The notes beneath the pieces were generated by a model that saw only the letters and a program-made list of their open reading frames with translations, searched no databases and had not been told where the DNA came from. Shown in pieces: positions 43,590 through 54,129 of a DNA stretch of 64,000 nt; position 1 is the stretch's first letter, and the number at the start of each line of letters is the position of its first letter. This DNA is from Argyresthia goedartella. Its lineage: Eukaryota > Arthropoda > Insecta > Lepidoptera > Argyresthiidae. The stretch covers positions 43,548,208 through 43,612,207 of the forward strand of contig OX463806.1 of assembly GCA_949825045.1 (NCBI GenBank). The letters are read 5' to 3'. Both the position numbers and the translations under genes were made by a program.

Positions 43590-44515
43590 TATTTAAAAAT
43601 AAACGGTCAAGTGCTAGTTTTACTCGCCCACCAAGGGTTCCGTACATACTTGTAGATACGGTTGTGTTCACAGACCATAGATTAAGATAGACGACTCATA
43701 CACGGTGAAATGTATGGAAACCAGGCGTGTAATTTTTTTACTTTTCCGGTCTTACATAATACATGGTGTTACATTGAAGCATAAGAATTTTTCAATTCGC
43801 CGCGCTTTGCGACGTTTTTTAGGCTAGCCAAACTCTAGGCAGATTATATAATTTATTATTTAGTAAGTCTACAGTATACAGTCTTTGAACGATCTTTTGG
43901 CGCGTGAGTGACGTTTACAGGGGGTGCCAGTTCTGCACAACCCAATGCACCGAAACAGTCGAAAAGCATTAGTTCCACCTATTACCGCAAGCCAAAAGAT
44001 ACGCAAAGCTGTACTCACGTTAAGGCTGAAGGGAGAATGTTTGACTATTAGACTGAATGATAGGTAAGACTAAATCACGTGACCGAAAAAGTTACAATGC
44101 CTGCATACAGTATCAAGAAACGCGTGCGCAAGCAGACCAGTGCTGCAGACAGTGTTAGTCAAAAATAACAGAGAGACAGACATTTACTGTTTTCAGATTT
44201 CCCTTTACTTGTGCTTTACCTTTCTCTGTGCCAAATTTCATGATTCTAGGTCAACGGGAAGTACCCGATAGGTTTTGGTTCCCATGCGAGTACTATGAAA
44301 ATTCAACTATTTTACAGCATATACGGTCGTAACGTTTGATTTCGTTAACCTAGGACTTTTTTTCACAGCTTTAAAGGACCATCGACCTGAGTAATTGATA
44401 TCAATTTCAACTTGAACCCTCCACGCGATCCCGATAAAAAGGTCATGACACACGGACAGACGCACAGACGCACAGACGGACACGAAATGACCCTATAAGG
44501 GTTCCCTTTTTTCCT
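43590..44515 (-). repeat. Interspersed repeat related to the GGGTTCCGTACCC family
   Basis: It begins ataaacggtcaagtgctag, then tcgcccaccaagggttccgt, and ends acacggacagacgcacagac...ccctataagggttccctttt. These are end landmarks of the lepidopteran repeat at 38208 in reverse orientation. The middle differs, so it may be a composite. Confidence 0.55.
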
Positions 44516-44625
44516 TCTTGTAAAGTAATCAATGCCATTGTGACTGTAAAGTTAAAAATCTTAGGGGAGCTGAAAAGTAATTGATTCTCAAAGACGTAGA
44601 CGAAATAAGTTTGAGAAACTATTTA

Positions 44626-45292
44626 TTAAAACAAGTCAAAAACGGTGTTCACTTCTCGGCCATCGCCATAATCTGCTCTTCCTCTAAACACCATTAGCTG
44701 TTCCAAAAATTTACCTTCGTTTTTCTTGAATTCAGATGAATTCAAGAAAAACGAAGGTAAATTTTTCTGCTCTTTAGGCTCACTTTCCGAAACATTTTTC
44801 TTGTTATCATCTTTGTGCTTAACTTCCGAAAGATCGATGATCTTGTATTCTTCTTGAGGCTTAACTCTCGAATGGGTTTTATTGTGATCTCCTACCTGCT
44901 CACCTGATTTTACTACCGAACTAACATCTTCGTTTACGACCGGCTTGAATACCTTTATCATCAACGGTGGCTTCACCACTTCTGCATTTGTAGTCGTGTT
45001 TACCGGTGGATTAGGAGTCTCAACAGCACCTGTCACATTTAACGTTGTTGCATCGGTTGTTTCAACTCTCTCCATTTCTGATCTTACTTTGTCGAATTTA
45101 ACAGGTGCATTGGATTTGAAAATCTTTCTCCAGGGCTGCGGTTTTATTGTTAGTGTGCCGTTATTAAAATATTTTAATGCTCTTAAGCTTAAGTCTTTCG
45201 GGCCTTGGGTTTGGGTGGTGACTTGTGGCTCAGAAATGTTCAAGTCAAAGTCCTGGCTTAAGGGGTCGAACAGAAACGATCCGAATATGGCT
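44626..45292 (-). CDS. 3' terminal coding exon of an unrecognised gene
   Basis: On the - strand a textbook acceptor (ttttcctatttttcag|AGCC at 45292) opens about 221 codons without a stop, ending with FDLF and TAA. The product is polar and Thr/Lys/Glu-rich (QPWRKIFKSNAPVKFDKVRS, KVFKPVVNEDVSSVVK, EYKIIDLSEVKHKDD), with several N-x-S/T sites, which would suit a secreted or extracellular protein. An AATAAA overlaps the stop codon. Residues near the C-terminus (NLPSFFLNSSEFKKNEGKF) are encoded by a perfect 62-bp palindrome. I do not recognise a family, and upstream exons are not identified in the window. Confidence 0.5.
44705..44766. repeat. Perfect palindrome, 30-bp arms, inside an exon
   Basis: 44705-44734 is the exact reverse complement of 44737-44766, with a 2-base loop. 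The core reads ttaccttcgtttttcttgaa. It lies in frame within the exon at 44626-45292. Confidence 0.95.
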
Positions 45293-45721
45293 CTGAAAAA
45301 TAGGAAAATATTATTCTGTGCATGTTTAGGATGAGGCCACACGATGTGGTGGCACCGCTACGTTGTTGGAATTGTATGGGCGTACCCCCAGGGTTAAGCC
45401 AGTTCGAAGCCGAAGGCATCTGCAGACGACGTCCAAACCCGACCGCAGACGGCAGCAGCAGCCGGCAGTAAGATGTGGGTCGTCCTCGTGCTTTTCAATT
45501 ATGAGACGAAACCGATTTTTAATATTTAAAATCTCGCCGTTAAGGTGGCTGTTCTTAAAACTGTCAAGTGTCAACAGTTTTCCTATCAGTCGATAACGCA
45601 GAAGTCAGCCGGAACGTAAACAAATGTGCATACTATAGTTTTTATCTACACACGTATCATATACCCTCTTTATTGCGTCCTAAAACCGCACGTTACGACC
45701 AGCATAACGTGATACTACTTG
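45293..45721. other. Upstream intron or intergenic sequence
   Basis: If the terminal exon is real, this is intron on the - strand. The GC-richer frames at 45326-45596 on both strands have no family signal. Confidence 0.3.
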
Positions 45722-46135
45722 ATAAAAACTCATTTGTTATGTGAATATTGATACATTATTAATAAATTAATGTATCAATTTTCGACAAATTATGACATTC
45801 AAATATAGAACGCCGTCGCCCGCCTGCGTGCCGCCCCTAGTTTGACTGTGAAGTTGGTTAGTACCAACTAACAACTGAACAAGCTAAACAAGCTAAACAG
45901 AGCAATTATCAATGCCACCATGCCGGTCGAACATGCGGTTCCTGAACGTGAGCTTATGATATATATGTAGATAAACTAGTGTATGTAACTGTACATAATT
46001 AGGCATTATGTATCAGTCACATAAACTACTATTTTGTTTTAAAATCGGAAACAACCAGCCTAAAGTACAACCGTTTCAAAACTGTGGGCAAGTGATGCCA
46101 CAAGAGATGTTATTTTAATAATTATTAAAAAAAAT
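45722..46135 (+). repeat. Dispersed repeat R1, copy B (empty site)
   Basis: Same family as 5129-5510, including the terminal hairpin (tgatacatta...taatgtatca) before aattttcgaca. It lacks the 78-bp palindromic block: attaggc-ATT-atgtatcagtc is uninterrupted at about 46004-46020. It extends further than copy A (aaacaaccagcctaa, aagtgatgccacaagag). Confidence 0.75.
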
Positions 46136-46146
46136 AAGGAAGAGCT

Positions 46147-46385
46147 TATGAATAAAAGAGAGCTTATGATATGTGTGTAGATAAACTATTGTATGTACAT
46201 TATTAGGCATTAAAACTCCGAGTGATATTATTATGAAACTCGCCTTCCTCAAGTTTTAATGCCCTCCATTATGTATCAGTCATATAAGCTACTATTTTGC
46301 TTTATAATAAGAAACAACCAGCCTCAAGTACTACCTTTTCAAAACTGTAAGCAAGTGACGCCACTAGAGGTGTTATTTAAAAAAA
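46147..46385 (+). repeat. Dispersed repeat R1, partial copy C
   Basis: Starts at gagcttatgatatgtgtg and shares the tail of copy B (aaacaaccagcctcaag, aagtgacgccactagag). It carries a 56-bp shortened form of the palindromic insertion at 46211-46266, again followed by ATT. B and C stand in tandem. Confidence 0.75.
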
Positions 46386-47474
46386 TATTAAAAAATACTG
46401 AGACATCCATTAAAAAGTAGTACCAATTTTTTTTAGCATGGCCCATTAGCTAAAAAATTGACTATATTCTGATTAGGTCGCGGTGGAAGACATCGATTCG
46501 AAATAGTCACACGTTACCTGGGGCCGATTGCGGATCGGATCACCAACTTCTGATCTCCAAGGTTCAGCTCAAGCTGAGAGCAGCCAGAAAACTTGAAATG
46601 CAAAGAAGGATTGAGGTGAAGGATAGCTCAAAGTTTTTGAAGGCAATTGAACAGAATTTTACCCAATGGACAAATGCGGACCCTAATTCCGAGACCCCGG
46701 ATCAGCTGTGGAACCGAACAAAAACCCTAATAGAGAACGCCGTCAAGGAGTCCGTACCACCTGAATAGACACGAAAACGACAACATTGGATGGGCGACGT
46801 TACTATGGAACTTGTTGAAGAAAGGAGAAGAATGAAAGCCACAGGAGCTGATGTTAGATCTCTGAACGCCATGTCTGCGCAGATTCAAAAAGAATGCAGG
46901 CAAGACCGAAACACTCAGCTTCAGAATATATGCGCCGAAGTCGAAACACACGCAAACAAATATGAATCCAGAGATCTCTATCAGAAGATACGCTTTATCA
47001 CTAAGTCTCTTACTTCTAAGACATGGGCCATCGAAAACGCTCATGGTGAGACGATCACTGAAATAAAAGAGATATCCGAAACTTGGAAAGAATATTGCCA
47101 GTCACTATTTCAGGATCCAAACTCATAATGTTTCGCATCAACCGAACCTAGGGATGAAGAAATAGAGCCAGACATTCTCGAAAGCGAACTGAGAGCTGCA
47201 ATTAAACACCTGAAGAACAGGAAGGCCACCGGCAGAGATGCTATCCCGATAGAAACCATCAAAGCGTCAAGTGAACATGGTGTTCAGATTTTCAAAACCC
47301 TCTGCAACAAGATATGGCAGACAGGGACATGGCCGCAGGAATGGGCTCACACTGTATTTATCCCTCTACACAAAAATGGTTCGACGAAAACGTGTAGTAA
47401 CTACCGCCTCATTGCCCTAATATCACACGTGAGCAAGATCTTACTGCACATTCTCAACGAACGCTTTAAGACCT

Positions 47475-48607
47475 TGTCGTGTAGCGACAAGAACCTAACC
47501 AGAACCTAACAAGAAACAACAACCAGAATAAAATTTAGAAATGACAGTTTATTATGTGGATTTACAATGACTATTTTAAAAAAATGATATGAGGATGAGG
47601 ATGAATGAGGTGACACAGGTTTTAAAAGATACAGGTACAAAAGATATAAAAAGGGGAGCGAAGGACACGGAGAGTAGGAGGGCAGAACAGGGAGCACGCG
47701 GCAGTGGTGCCCGGATCCTGGAATAGTGGCGAGTAGTTGGAGATCCGGAGGTGGTGTAGGAGGTGGCTTGAAGGCAGCAGCACCTCAGGGTATAGATGGT
47801 TAGAGACGGCAGCACGTCAGGGTATAGGTGGTTGGAGACGGCAGCACGTCAGGGTATAGTTGATTGGAGACAGCAGCACGTCAGGGTATAGATGATTGGA
47901 GACGGCAGCACGTCAGGGTATAGGTGGTTGGAGACGGCAGTAAGGCAGCAGCAGCAAACTGTAGGCGACTCAGCAGAGGCTCGCAGGATCCCGGGGCAGT
48001 GCGGCCCCGGGATAAGGCCTTTAGGTGATGCTTCCCCTTCAAGAGCTGAAGCGAGACTCTTTCAATTCCAGCAATGTTCCGCTCTTATACCCTTTTTGGA
48101 GAGTTCTAAAACTTATTTAAATTGAAAGCAATTTTTGTGAATGGCCAAGAGGGAAAAAGTATTTTTGTAAAAGTATTGAAGTAAACATATCGGACCGCTA
48201 ATGAGTTTGAATGGACATTGCCATGACAACCAGATAAACAACGATATCAAAATATGTCAGATTTTGATTTCAGGCTCGTAATAGAGAAAACAACAAGATA
48301 ACAATGAAAATTGGGACAGCTACAGATACATACAAAAGGTAGCGCACCAGCGCGCACGAAGCCCGAGATTGCAGAGTTTCGGAGAAAGCCAAATACAAGG
48401 TCACCAAAGGTAAACCCCTTCGACATCGATTTAAAAGTGCTGATAGTGTGAAAATACGAAGTGAAAATGATTTGTTATTGTGTTCTTATGGTTTAAAACG
48501 TTACAGGGTCCTATAAAAATAAAGGTGATACGAAATATCCAGCTGTGAGATAAATGCAGACCATCAAAGCAGACTGGAAAATGGCATGTAAGTAGCATAA
48601 CACTACA
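47475..48607 (-). mobile_element. Solo LTR, 1133 bp, with ACCT target duplication
   Basis: The insertion splits the RTE ORF inside codons for KTFLSKV. ACCT stands on both sides (47471-47474 and 48608-48611), and removing insert plus one ACCT restores the reading frame. Ends are TG...CA with a short imperfect inverted repeat (TGTCGTG / CACTACA). On the - strand a TATA-like tttttatatc (about 47648) is followed about 90 bases later by AATAAA (47553-47548), the expected promoter-to-poly(A) order of an LTR. No internal retroviral genes are present, so it is a solo LTR left by recombination. The 4-bp duplication would suit a Gypsy-type element. Confidence 0.8.
47778..47937 (+). repeat. 32-bp tandem repeat, five copies, in the LTR
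   Basis: cagggtata starts at 47786, 47818, 47850, 47882 and 47914, an exact 32-bp step. Each unit reads close to ggttggagacggcagcacgt plus the cagggtata word. It lies upstream of the TATA-like motif in LTR orientation, where enhancer-type repeats usually sit. Confidence 0.92.
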
Positions 48608-49811
48608 ACCTTCTTATCCAAAGTGATTGCACCCGAACAAGCCGGCTTTGTGAAAGGTAAAGGAACCCGGGAGCAAATCCTGACAGTGCGCCAGATCATC
48701 GAAAAAGCCAGAGAATTTAACAAGCCCACTTATATTTGCTTTGTTGATTTTTCAAAGGCGTTTGACTCTGTCAAATGGCCGAAACTTTGGAAAACTCTAC
48801 TGGAGATGGGTACACCAACACACCTTGTGCACCTCTTAAGGCGCCTCTACGAGGATGGGACTGCATCAGTGAGAACAGACGAGACGCTTTCAAGCCACTT
48901 CCATACTAGCGCGGGACTCCGTCAGGGATGCATTATTTCTCCGCTTCTGTTCAACACCTACACAGAGCTCATAATGAGAATTGCCCTTGAAGACTGGACG
49001 GACGGTGTCGCAATTGGTGGCCTGAGGATCTCGAACCTACGCTAGGCAGATGATACCACCCTATTCGCAAGCAGTATGCGAGATATGGAAGACCTGCTGC
49101 ATAAAATGGAAAGCGTCAGCTTGGAGTTTGGCCTTAAGATCAATCGCAGTAAGACGAAGATGATGATTGTGGATCGTGCCAACAACAACTTGCCCGAAGT
49201 CGCGAAAATAGCGAATTGTGATGTGGTCCAATCATACGTCTATCTGGGAGCGCTGATATCCAACAATGGCGGATGCGTGGATGAAATAAAGCGACGTATG
49301 GCGATTGCGAGGTCTTCTATGGACAGGCTCAAGAAAATATGGAAGAACCGCAACATCACCAAAGCCACATAGACCCGGCTGGTAGGAGCGCTTGTGTTTC
49401 CCATATTTCTTTACGCTGCAGAGACATGGACGCTTCGGGAAAACGAGAAAAAGAGGATAGATGCTCTTGAGATGTGGTGCTGGAGAAAAATGCTTGGGAT
49501 ATCGTGAACAGAGTTCCGTACCAATGACTCCATCCTCCAAGAACTAGACATCAAGCAGCGCCTATCTTCATTAGTCCAGGCTCGTATCCTCACCTTCTTT
49601 GGACACGTATCTCGACGCGGCCGTATGTCCATCGAGTGACTGGTGGTGCAGGGCAGAGTAGAGGGCACCCGAATGCGTGGCAGATCACCAATGAGATGGA
49701 CAGACCAAATCAAGGCAGCACTGGATGACCCCCTGTACCAATGCACCAAAAAAGCAGCCCTCAGAGACGAATGGCGACGAATTGTGAGGCGGGTTACTCG
49801 ACTCGACTCGT

Positions 49812-52291
49812 TACAGTTATTCACATGGATACAATTTCTATAACGAATGATCTCGTCGGTAAATACCTAAAATCCATTAATACTAATAAAGGTGCAGGTC
49901 CTGATTGTATTCATCCCATCCTCATTAAGAATTGCTCTACTAACTTAACAGTGCCTATAACACTACTTTTCAACAAATCCATCAGAGAGGGATGCATGCC
50001 CACCATTTGGAAACGTGCACTTATTACTCCAATACCCAAAGGTGAAGTTAGTCATAAGATTGAAAAATATCGGCCAATCTCTAAATTATGTCAGTTTGGT
50101 AAGATAATGGAAAAAATGTTACAGATCAGGTATCTGCTGTCGTCTATCGGCATATCATCCCAAACCAGCACGGTTTTATTAGGGGTCGCAGTGTAGAATC
50201 GAATCTGCTAACTTATACGGAATTCATATTAGGCGCGTTAGACGGTAACTGTCAGGTGGACGCTGTGTATACCGATTTTTCCAAGGCATTTGATAAAGTC
50301 TGTCATGCGCGGTTGCTTGTAAAGCTGTGGCATATCGGTATTCACGGTGATCTATTTCGTTGGATAAAGTCTTATGTAGAAAATCGTTCGCAGGCAGTCG
50401 CGGTTGGAGGTTATACTTCCTAGTATAGGACTATTACTTCGGGTGTCTCATTTGGGGCCTCTATTATTTATTCTGTACATCAATGACATTACGGAATGCA
50501 TAAGACAATCTAACTTGCTTTTATACGCTGACGATACAAAGATATTTAGAGTTATTCGAAACACAGATGATTGTAATACCCTACAAAACGACCTAGATAA
50601 CTTTGAGACCTTTTGCGTCTCAAATAATTTATTCCTAAATCCAGATAAGTGTGTTTATATAAGATTTAGTAGGAAAAGAAGAAATATCGATTTCAATTAT
50701 AATCTTTGTAATAGAGAGCTAACTCGTGTCAGCCAGATCCGTGATCTTGGAGTAATAATGGACTCAAAACTAACTTTTATTCCTCATATCGATGCCATTT
50801 TGCGTAACTCTTTTAAACAACTCGGCTTTATATTGCGTGTGGGAAAACCTTTCAAAAGACTTTTAACTTACAAGATATTATTTAATAGTTATGTCCGTAG
50901 TCGATTGGAATTTGCAAGTGCGGTTTGGAATCCATTGTATAAAGGACACAGTGATAGAATAGAGAAAGTACAGGAAAAGTTTGTAAAGGCAATAGAGTAT
51001 CGTACAACAAATAAATACTCAGATTATGCCACCGCTTTAAAAAGACTTAACTTTACTTATTTAAGTTATCGTCGCGATCGTATTGATTTTTTGACCCTTT
51101 TCAAAATTGTTAACAATCATATTGATGCCCCTATTTTATTACAGTCACTTAATTTTAGATTACCCCGACGCTGTGAGCGAGCTTGTAGAAAAAAATCTCT
51201 TTTTCACTTCTCATGCTCGAAAAAGTACTACTTTATGCAGGATCTAGGCGACATAAAGTTGAATTTTATGCTCTTGTGCATAAAAGTAGCTTTTTAAATG
51301 TGTCTACACTAAGGCAGTGACCATTTAGCCCATACAGCCAAAAACAATTAATTGTACATGGATAAAACTTGCTAATTTATAATATTTCCATCCCTATTTG
51401 CAATAAATATCAAAACGTGTTTACCACAAAAAAAAAACATTATTCCAAAATAATTTAAGAATAGGCTGTATATTTTTTTTCTTTGCCCGAAAATTATGCA
51501 GGAAAATTAAAAAAAGTAAAGTAGCGGGAAAGAAGCCGTGAACTTTTCGTATTGAATTTTCTCAAATGAAATGAAATACGAAATGTTAATACGTTATGTT
51601 ACTGTTTTATTTTCTCGCAATCGAAGTGAAAAGCAGAGTTTATAACTCGTCCACAAAACCATTTTTATCCTCGACATTACTATCAGCCCTCGCCTTCGGC
51701 TCGGGCTGCTAAAAGTCTCGGATAAAGATGGTTCGTTTTGTGCACTTGTTGTAAAATCTACTATTTTATATCCCTCGCAGTCGTACTTCTTATGCGGGTA
51801 AAAGTTTCATTAAGAGGGCATGCAGGTTGTATAATGATAAGTTTGTACATTTAGATATTTTTAGCAGTAAGTTAAGTAAACTCAAAAAACTAACCATTAC
51901 TTATGAATCAATTTAAGCTGTGTCATATATATATGCTTTATTTTTGTTTTTCGTTTGTGTTCTTTCGTTTGTGTTCATGGGCGTACATACTATTTACATC
52001 TAGACATACATGTACGTATGTTAGTTGTATGTAGCATTTTAATTTTGTATCCCCTTATTTTAGATTTTAAACTTCAAAAATAAAATTAAAATAAAAAATC
52101 GCCTTTAAGTACCTTTTAAGTTTTCATGCACAAAAGCAATTCTTTCATATATAGATATATATTTTTTAAATGTTTTAGTTTGTAATATTATTGTTAGGAA
52201 ACTGTAAGTCTACTTACTATTTATAAGAATTTTTATGTATTACTTAAAACTATGTGAGACTGTTTGTTTCTTAAATAAATAAAAAAAAAAC
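49812..52291 (+). mobile_element. Jockey-type LINE ORF2, 5' truncated, poly-A ended
   Basis: It begins within a few bases of the RTE end. Blocks in order: KYLKSINTNKGAGPDCIHPI, PITLLFNKSIREGCMPTIWK, then (shifted) VYTDFSKAFDKVCHARLLVK at about 50264-50323 and VSHLGPLLFILYINDI. The catalytic LLYADDTKIFR (about 50517-50549), LFLNPDKCVYIRF, VSQIRDLGVIMDSKL and YVRSRLEFASAVWNPLY follow, up to LNFRLPRR at about 51172. After a 0.6-kb insert the C-terminus resumes as RTSYAGKSFIKRACRLYND...KKLTITYESI and a stop (about 51915). The 3' UTR ends AATAAATA(A)10 at 52274-52289. Frame breaks near 50197-50430 make it non-functional. Confidence 0.8.
51172..51768. mobile_element. Insertion in the Jockey ORF (repeat R4, copy 1)
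   Basis: This block separates adjacent Jockey protein segments. Its first ~350 bp (tttcacttctcatgctcgaa, aattttatgctcttgtgcat, aaagtagcgggaaagaa) recur at 56245-56625. Its last part is an imperfect palindrome (51648-51745) around ccctcgccttcggctcggg, similar in design to the small palindrome at 5385. Exact edges are uncertain by about 10 bases. Confidence 0.6.
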
Positions 52292-52297
52292 AGCTTA

Positions 52298-52375
52298 GGA
52301 AGTGTCCCACTGGTGGGCAAAGACCTCCCCGTGCTTCGCCACAATTCCTTCCTGGGTTACGTTCGTACGAGCCGG
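52298..52375 (-). mobile_element. Lepidopteran RTE-type LINE 3' fragment
   Basis: gtcccactggtgggcaaaga, cctcccc and cacaattccttcctgg are the same end seen at 10222. It sits immediately after the Jockey poly-A. Confidence 0.55.
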
Positions 52376-53535
52376 AAGAAACTGTTTAAAAAATATGTAA
52401 ATTAAGGTATCACATTTCGAACTAAACTGACAGCTTGAAAACTCGTTTTATAATTATTTTGGTCGTGACGACCCTGAAATTGGTCTGAATTACCTGCATT
52501 TAATGGAGGGTTTCTACTTACGGTTTAAAGTTGTCTTCTACAACATATCGTGGCAAAGGGCTCCTGGATGCTGATACTGTCAAAAAGCTAGAAAAGCACT
52601 CAATGCATGAACCTTTCATGTTCAAAGTATGTAACAACTGAAAATATTTTACAGCTCTGGTGACATTTAATAAGCAGAGCGGGTCAACCTATTAACGGGT
52701 CAAAAAGGGTTATCTTCATTTGAAACCATCATAATGTTCCTTTGGGAATGTTGTATAATTAAGAACAACATTTCTTAACTAACATTATGGTTGCAATAAA
52801 TAACATAATAACAATAAATAACATATTGTAATTATGGGTACAGTGCACTTCGTTTTAGATCTACGGAGAGGAGTTTTCGATTTTGCCAAAAACGTAGGTA
52901 CGAATTATAACTAATGTCCTTCTCTGCACAAATCGAAGTTAAGTCAAAGTTAAAACTCAATCGAAAATAAGCTAAATCTCATTGCATTAAAATAATTTTC
53001 TGATTATTGACGTGGCGTTCGTAGGTTTTTATGCCATAAACAGCCAGTTAAAGAAACGATCGTTAAATTTTAAAGCCCCGGAAACCGCTAATGGAGTGGC
53101 AGTCCGAAAAAATAATAGTTAAAAAAAACAATCATGACTCTTATTTCTGAGAATTATATTCATGACGTACTATTTGCGATTTGCGGGGCTTTAAATTTTT
53201 AAGATCGCTTAATTTTATTAAGCGATCTTTAAAGGAGTAGACAGTATTAGTTAGTCCTTTGTTTACGGCAATAACAGAAGCCTTGCTCCAAAGACCCATA
53301 TATTTAAAAGGAAATGCACTGTAATCATCATTCATCATAATTCCCCAGTAAGCTAATACGGTATTTGACTGATAGTCAAAATATATAGTTTTAGGAACTG
53401 TCAAGACGGTAATTCTGTTCACGAGTTCTATGAAATACAAGCATAGTAGCGTCATAGTCAAATGCTGGCTATTTAAAATAAAATTAAGTTTATAAAATAC
53501 AATTGCTGTAAATATGCAATTCTGATATTGCCAAA
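52376..53535. other. Intergenic; one unrecognised frame
   Basis: A 106-codon - strand frame (53461-53141; YFDYQSNTVLAYWGIMMNDD) has no family I recognise and contains a small hairpin (53196-53233, aagatcgctt / aagcgatctt). The rest is AT-rich. Confidence 0.3.
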
Positions 53536-53539
53536 CGTT

Positions 53540-53728
53540 TTTGTTGAAATGGGTTCAGATACATGTGCAGGGTATCCTCACCTGCTCACCTAGCCAAGTT
53601 GCTATCGCTAACTTATTACGTTATCACTCACTACAACGCTCAGAAAATGAAAGCGATTTAAGTATGATTACAACTAAACTTACAAATAAACTTCTTTCTT
53701 TCTTTCTTTCTTTCTTTATTTCTTTCTG
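53540..53728 (+). mobile_element. Retroposon 3' end with (TTTC)n tail
   Basis: A coding-like end (CSPSQVAIANLLRYHSLQRS in one frame, with stops in the others) is followed by aacttacaaataaacttc and then a ttctttctttc tract (53692-53717). It looks like a LINE or SINE end on +. Confidence 0.4.
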
Positions 53729-53984
53729 ATTTACAAATATTTTTATTATGCTCATATTTAATGTATTGTTAGAAGTAAATGTGACCGAAATTTTAGAATT
53801 TGTTTATACACTTAAATGCACTTCTTGCTAGAATCATGTTTCAAACGTGATCCTAGCAAGGAAAGTTTAGAATCGAAAGGTTTCTCTTATCTAGGTATTT
53901 AGTGTGTCATGATTGGTACATGTTAGTGAAAAGCTAAATTTGTATGTCCACAGGTTTCAGAGAATTTCCCGTTCTTGGTAGATG

Positions 53985-54125
53985 CACGTTTGTCAAAATG
54001 CTGGTTTGAGAAAACTACTGAACACACAATCTTGCCAGCTACGTAAACATTAGTAGTAATTTGTGTGCAATTACTTTTTTCAATTATAATACCGGTTGGG
54101 AGTTTTCAGTACATATTTTAAATAC
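53985..54125 (+). repeat. Dispersed repeat R3, copy 2
   Basis: Same repeat as 16961-17110, with cgtttgtcaaaatgctgg and cttgccagctacgtaaacat, ending gagttttcagtacat...aaatacct. Confidence 0.75.
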
Positions 54126-54129
54126 CTAA

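Larger units (their letters stand above)
46478..49805 (+). mobile_element. RTE-type LINE, endonuclease end to ORF end, split by a solo LTR
   Basis: On + it begins in the endonuclease with LPGADCGSDHQLLISKVQLK (about 46510-46570; SDH block intact). The linker follows (LWNRTKTLIENAVKESVPPE, a stop, then 46790-47125), then the RT: RAAIKHLKNRKATGRDAIP, NGSTKTCSNYRLIALISHVS up to KT at 47474. After a 1133-bp insertion it resumes as FLSKVIAPEQAGFVKGKGTR (48612), ICFVDFSKAFDSVKWPK, GLRQGCIISPLLFNTYTELI, ADDTTLFASS (the residue before ADD is a stop), FGLKINRSKTKMM and SYVYLGALISNNGG. The tail follows up to RWTDQIKAALDDPLY and DEWRRIVRRVT. About six stops interrupt an otherwise collinear ORF, so decay is moderate. 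Confidence 0.82.

Noticed and set aside
47892..48125. A 77-codon + frame rich in Gln/Ala
   Set aside because: It lies inside the solo LTR and starts within its 32-bp repeats.
53141..53461. A 106-codon - strand frame
   Set aside because: No recognisable motif, and it contains a hairpin; insufficient to call a gene.
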